Assembly (NCBI GenBank): GCA_000436915.1
Contig: HF994184.1
Span: 1-13,749, forward strand
Direction: 5' to 3'
DNA: 13,749 bases
Source of the DNA: Prevotella sp. CAG:1092
Lineage (GTDB): Bacteria > Bacteroidota > Bacteroidia > Bacteroidales > Bacteroidaceae
The notes under the pieces are model-generated. The model saw only the letters and a program-made list of their open reading frames with translations, was not told where the DNA came from and searched no databases. Positions 12,640 through 13,749 of the stretch are shown piece by piece (within the stretch, counting starts at the first letter, position 1; every line of letters starts with the position of its first letter). A program made the position numbers and the translations under genes.

Positions 12640-13749
12640 TTAGTTTGCACCTTTCTCTTCCTTGCAGATCTTGCGATTATTGTAAATCATCAATGCCAAT
12701 GTGAAAAGTGTGAGGATTGCAGGACCGATGTAAGGGATATAGCATGTGAGCTTATAGATAACCCATCCAAACAATGATGATGCAAAGTCGAGAGCTCCAC
12801 CAGAGAATCCGTCAGGAATATGTGCTGCCTTATCGCCTGTAGCTGCAAATACATAGTTGGCAGCCATTGTGAAGTCAGGAGCCATATCGGTAACGAAATA
12901 AAGACCGATAACGAGGGCTATAAGACCGATAATGATTGTCTTTACCACATTACCCTTGGTGAATGGCAATATCATTGGGAAGAGGTAGAACATACCTGCA
13001 AGTGATGCCAATGGCAAGAACTGGTTGCCTGGCAAGAATACTGCAATAGCAAGGATTACTGGTATAAGGATGATAGAAGATACCAAGGTGGTAGGATGAC
13101 CGATAACCAAAGCAGGACTCATACCGATGTGTACCTTCTTACCATTGAACTTGCTCTTTACCAACTCCTGAGTCTTTTCAGAGATAGGCTTCAAACCTTC
13201 GATGAAGAGCGAGGTGATACGAGGAATCAACTCCATAACGGCACCCATGGTAACACCGAGGAAGAGAATCTTCTTGATATCGAGTTCTGCAGCCCAACCA
13301 ATCAAGGCACCTACGATAACTCCCAATACCAATGGTTCGCCCAATACACCAAACTTCTTCTTCAAGCCTTCGGCATCGATGTCGAGCTTAGAGAAACCTG
13401 GGATAAGGTCGAAGAGTTTGTTGAAGCATATAGCGAAAGGAGTGAAGCTCTGGCAGAAAGGCTGTGGAATAGAAATACCATCAAGGTCGTAGTATTTCTG
13501 GAATTTCTCTGCTGTGAGGTCGGCAAACACCAAAGTGATGATGTAGCAGATGATGGCTGCGAAATAGCCCCATGCAAGACTCTCGCCCATTACAAAGTAG
13601 GCAACAGCACCAATAAATGCAAAGTGCCAATAGTTCCAGAGGTCGATGTTGACAGTACGTGTGGTCTTAGTCAACAACATTAATAGGTTTACACCCAAAC
13701 AAATAGGGATAATCAAAGCGCCTACTGCTGTGTTGTAGGCTACGGCAGC
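12640..13749 (-). CDS. Galactitol-type PTS IIC-like membrane protein, N-terminus beyond the window
   Basis: 369 residues are visible; the frame stays open to the right edge, so the true start lies outside. The sequence matches GatC, the IIC subunit of the galactitol PTS. Shared blocks include N-L-L-M-L-L-T-K-T-T-R-T-V-N-I-D-L-W-N-Y-W-H, followed by an (E/D)-(L/D)-(D/E)-G-I-(S/A)-I-P segment, K-K-F-G-x-L-G-E-P-x-x-L-G, I-G-M-S-P-A-L-V-I-G-H and F-L-P-G-N-Q-F-L-P. About 70-80 residues should be missing at the N-terminus, judging by E. coli GatC (about 450). In enterobacteria GatC moves galactitol while GatA and GatB phosphorylate it. No IIA or IIB is in this window, and Bacteroidota generally lack a working sugar PTS, so it may act as a facilitator or secondary carrier. 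Here it is the first visible gene of an operon with kduI and exuT, which suggests a uronate-derived or polyol substrate. Confidence 0.85.
   Translation of the reverse strand, partial: AAVAYNTAVGALIIPICLGVNLLMLLTKTTRTVNIDLWNYWHFAFIGAVAYFVMGESLAWGYFAAIICYIITLVFADLTAEKFQKYYDLDGISIPQPFCQSFTPFAICFNKLFDLIPGFSKLDIDAEGLKKKFGVLGEPLVLGVIVGALIGWAAELDIKKILFLGVTMGAVMELIPRITSLFIEGLKPISEKTQELVKSKFNGKKVHIGMSPALVIGHPTTLVSSIILIPVILAIAVFLPGNQFLPLASLAGMFYLFPMILPFTKGNVVKTIIIGLIALVIGLYFVTDMAPDFTMAANYVFAATGDKAAHIPDGFSGGALDFASSLFGWVIYKLTCYIPYIGPAILTLFTLALMIYNNRKICKEEKGAN

Noticed and set aside
13096..13683. 195-codon + strand frame over the GatC-like gene
   Set aside because: Antisense to a well-conserved membrane protein; its length results from codon bias of the true gene.
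12640..13716. GatC-like gene as a complete gene starting at TTG 13716
   Set aside because: The frame is open to the window edge and the family has 70-80 more N-terminal residues; the TTG is an internal Leu codon.

Overview
The window looks like a chromosomal segment of a member of the Bacteroidota, most likely the Prevotella/Segatella group. The evidence is promoter sequences of the TAnnTTTG type, start codons without clear Shine-Dalgarno sequences, AT-rich intergenic DNA, many lipoproteins with a Bacteroidota-style acidic stretch after the lipid-bearing Cys, and strong family matches to S15, BipA and KduI. Genus is an inference from overall look, not a search result.

Layout: (1) 1-4863 is visibly AT-rich and holds five + strand genes for exported proteins I cannot assign to a known function. 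They form three sequence families. Genes at 178 and 1131 carry four copies of one beta-rich domain, two per gene. Genes at 2188 and 2998 are a paralogous YD-repeat-like pair. The gene at 3676 is an internally duplicated lipoprotein. In both paralogous pairs the first member is a lipoprotein and the second has a cleavable signal peptide. (2) 4917-6456 is a two-gene AbiEi/AbiEii type IV toxin-antitoxin or phage-defence cassette with a 4-base ATGA overlap and its own promoter. (3) 6597-8898 is core housekeeping DNA: rpsO (ribosomal protein S15, - strand) and the translational GTPase typA/bipA (+ strand) diverge from a 127-base intergenic region and each ends in a clear hairpin terminator. (4) 9010-9972 encodes a BASS-like (bile acid:sodium symporter superfamily) membrane transporter. 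It converges on (5) a - strand operon at 13749-10078: a galactitol-type PTS IIC membrane protein (N-terminus outside the window), a KduI isomerase with a signal peptide, and an ExuT-like hexuronate permease of the MFS.

The operon in region 5 suggests handling of unsaturated uronates from pectin or glycosaminoglycan breakdown. The odd parts are that the KduI homologue is predicted to be exported to the periplasm, and that it sits beside a PTS IIC subunit with no IIA or IIB visible. Together they suggest isomerisation before uptake, followed by import through one or both membrane proteins. The other candidate for an undescribed system is the five-gene cluster of duplicated exported proteins in region 1.
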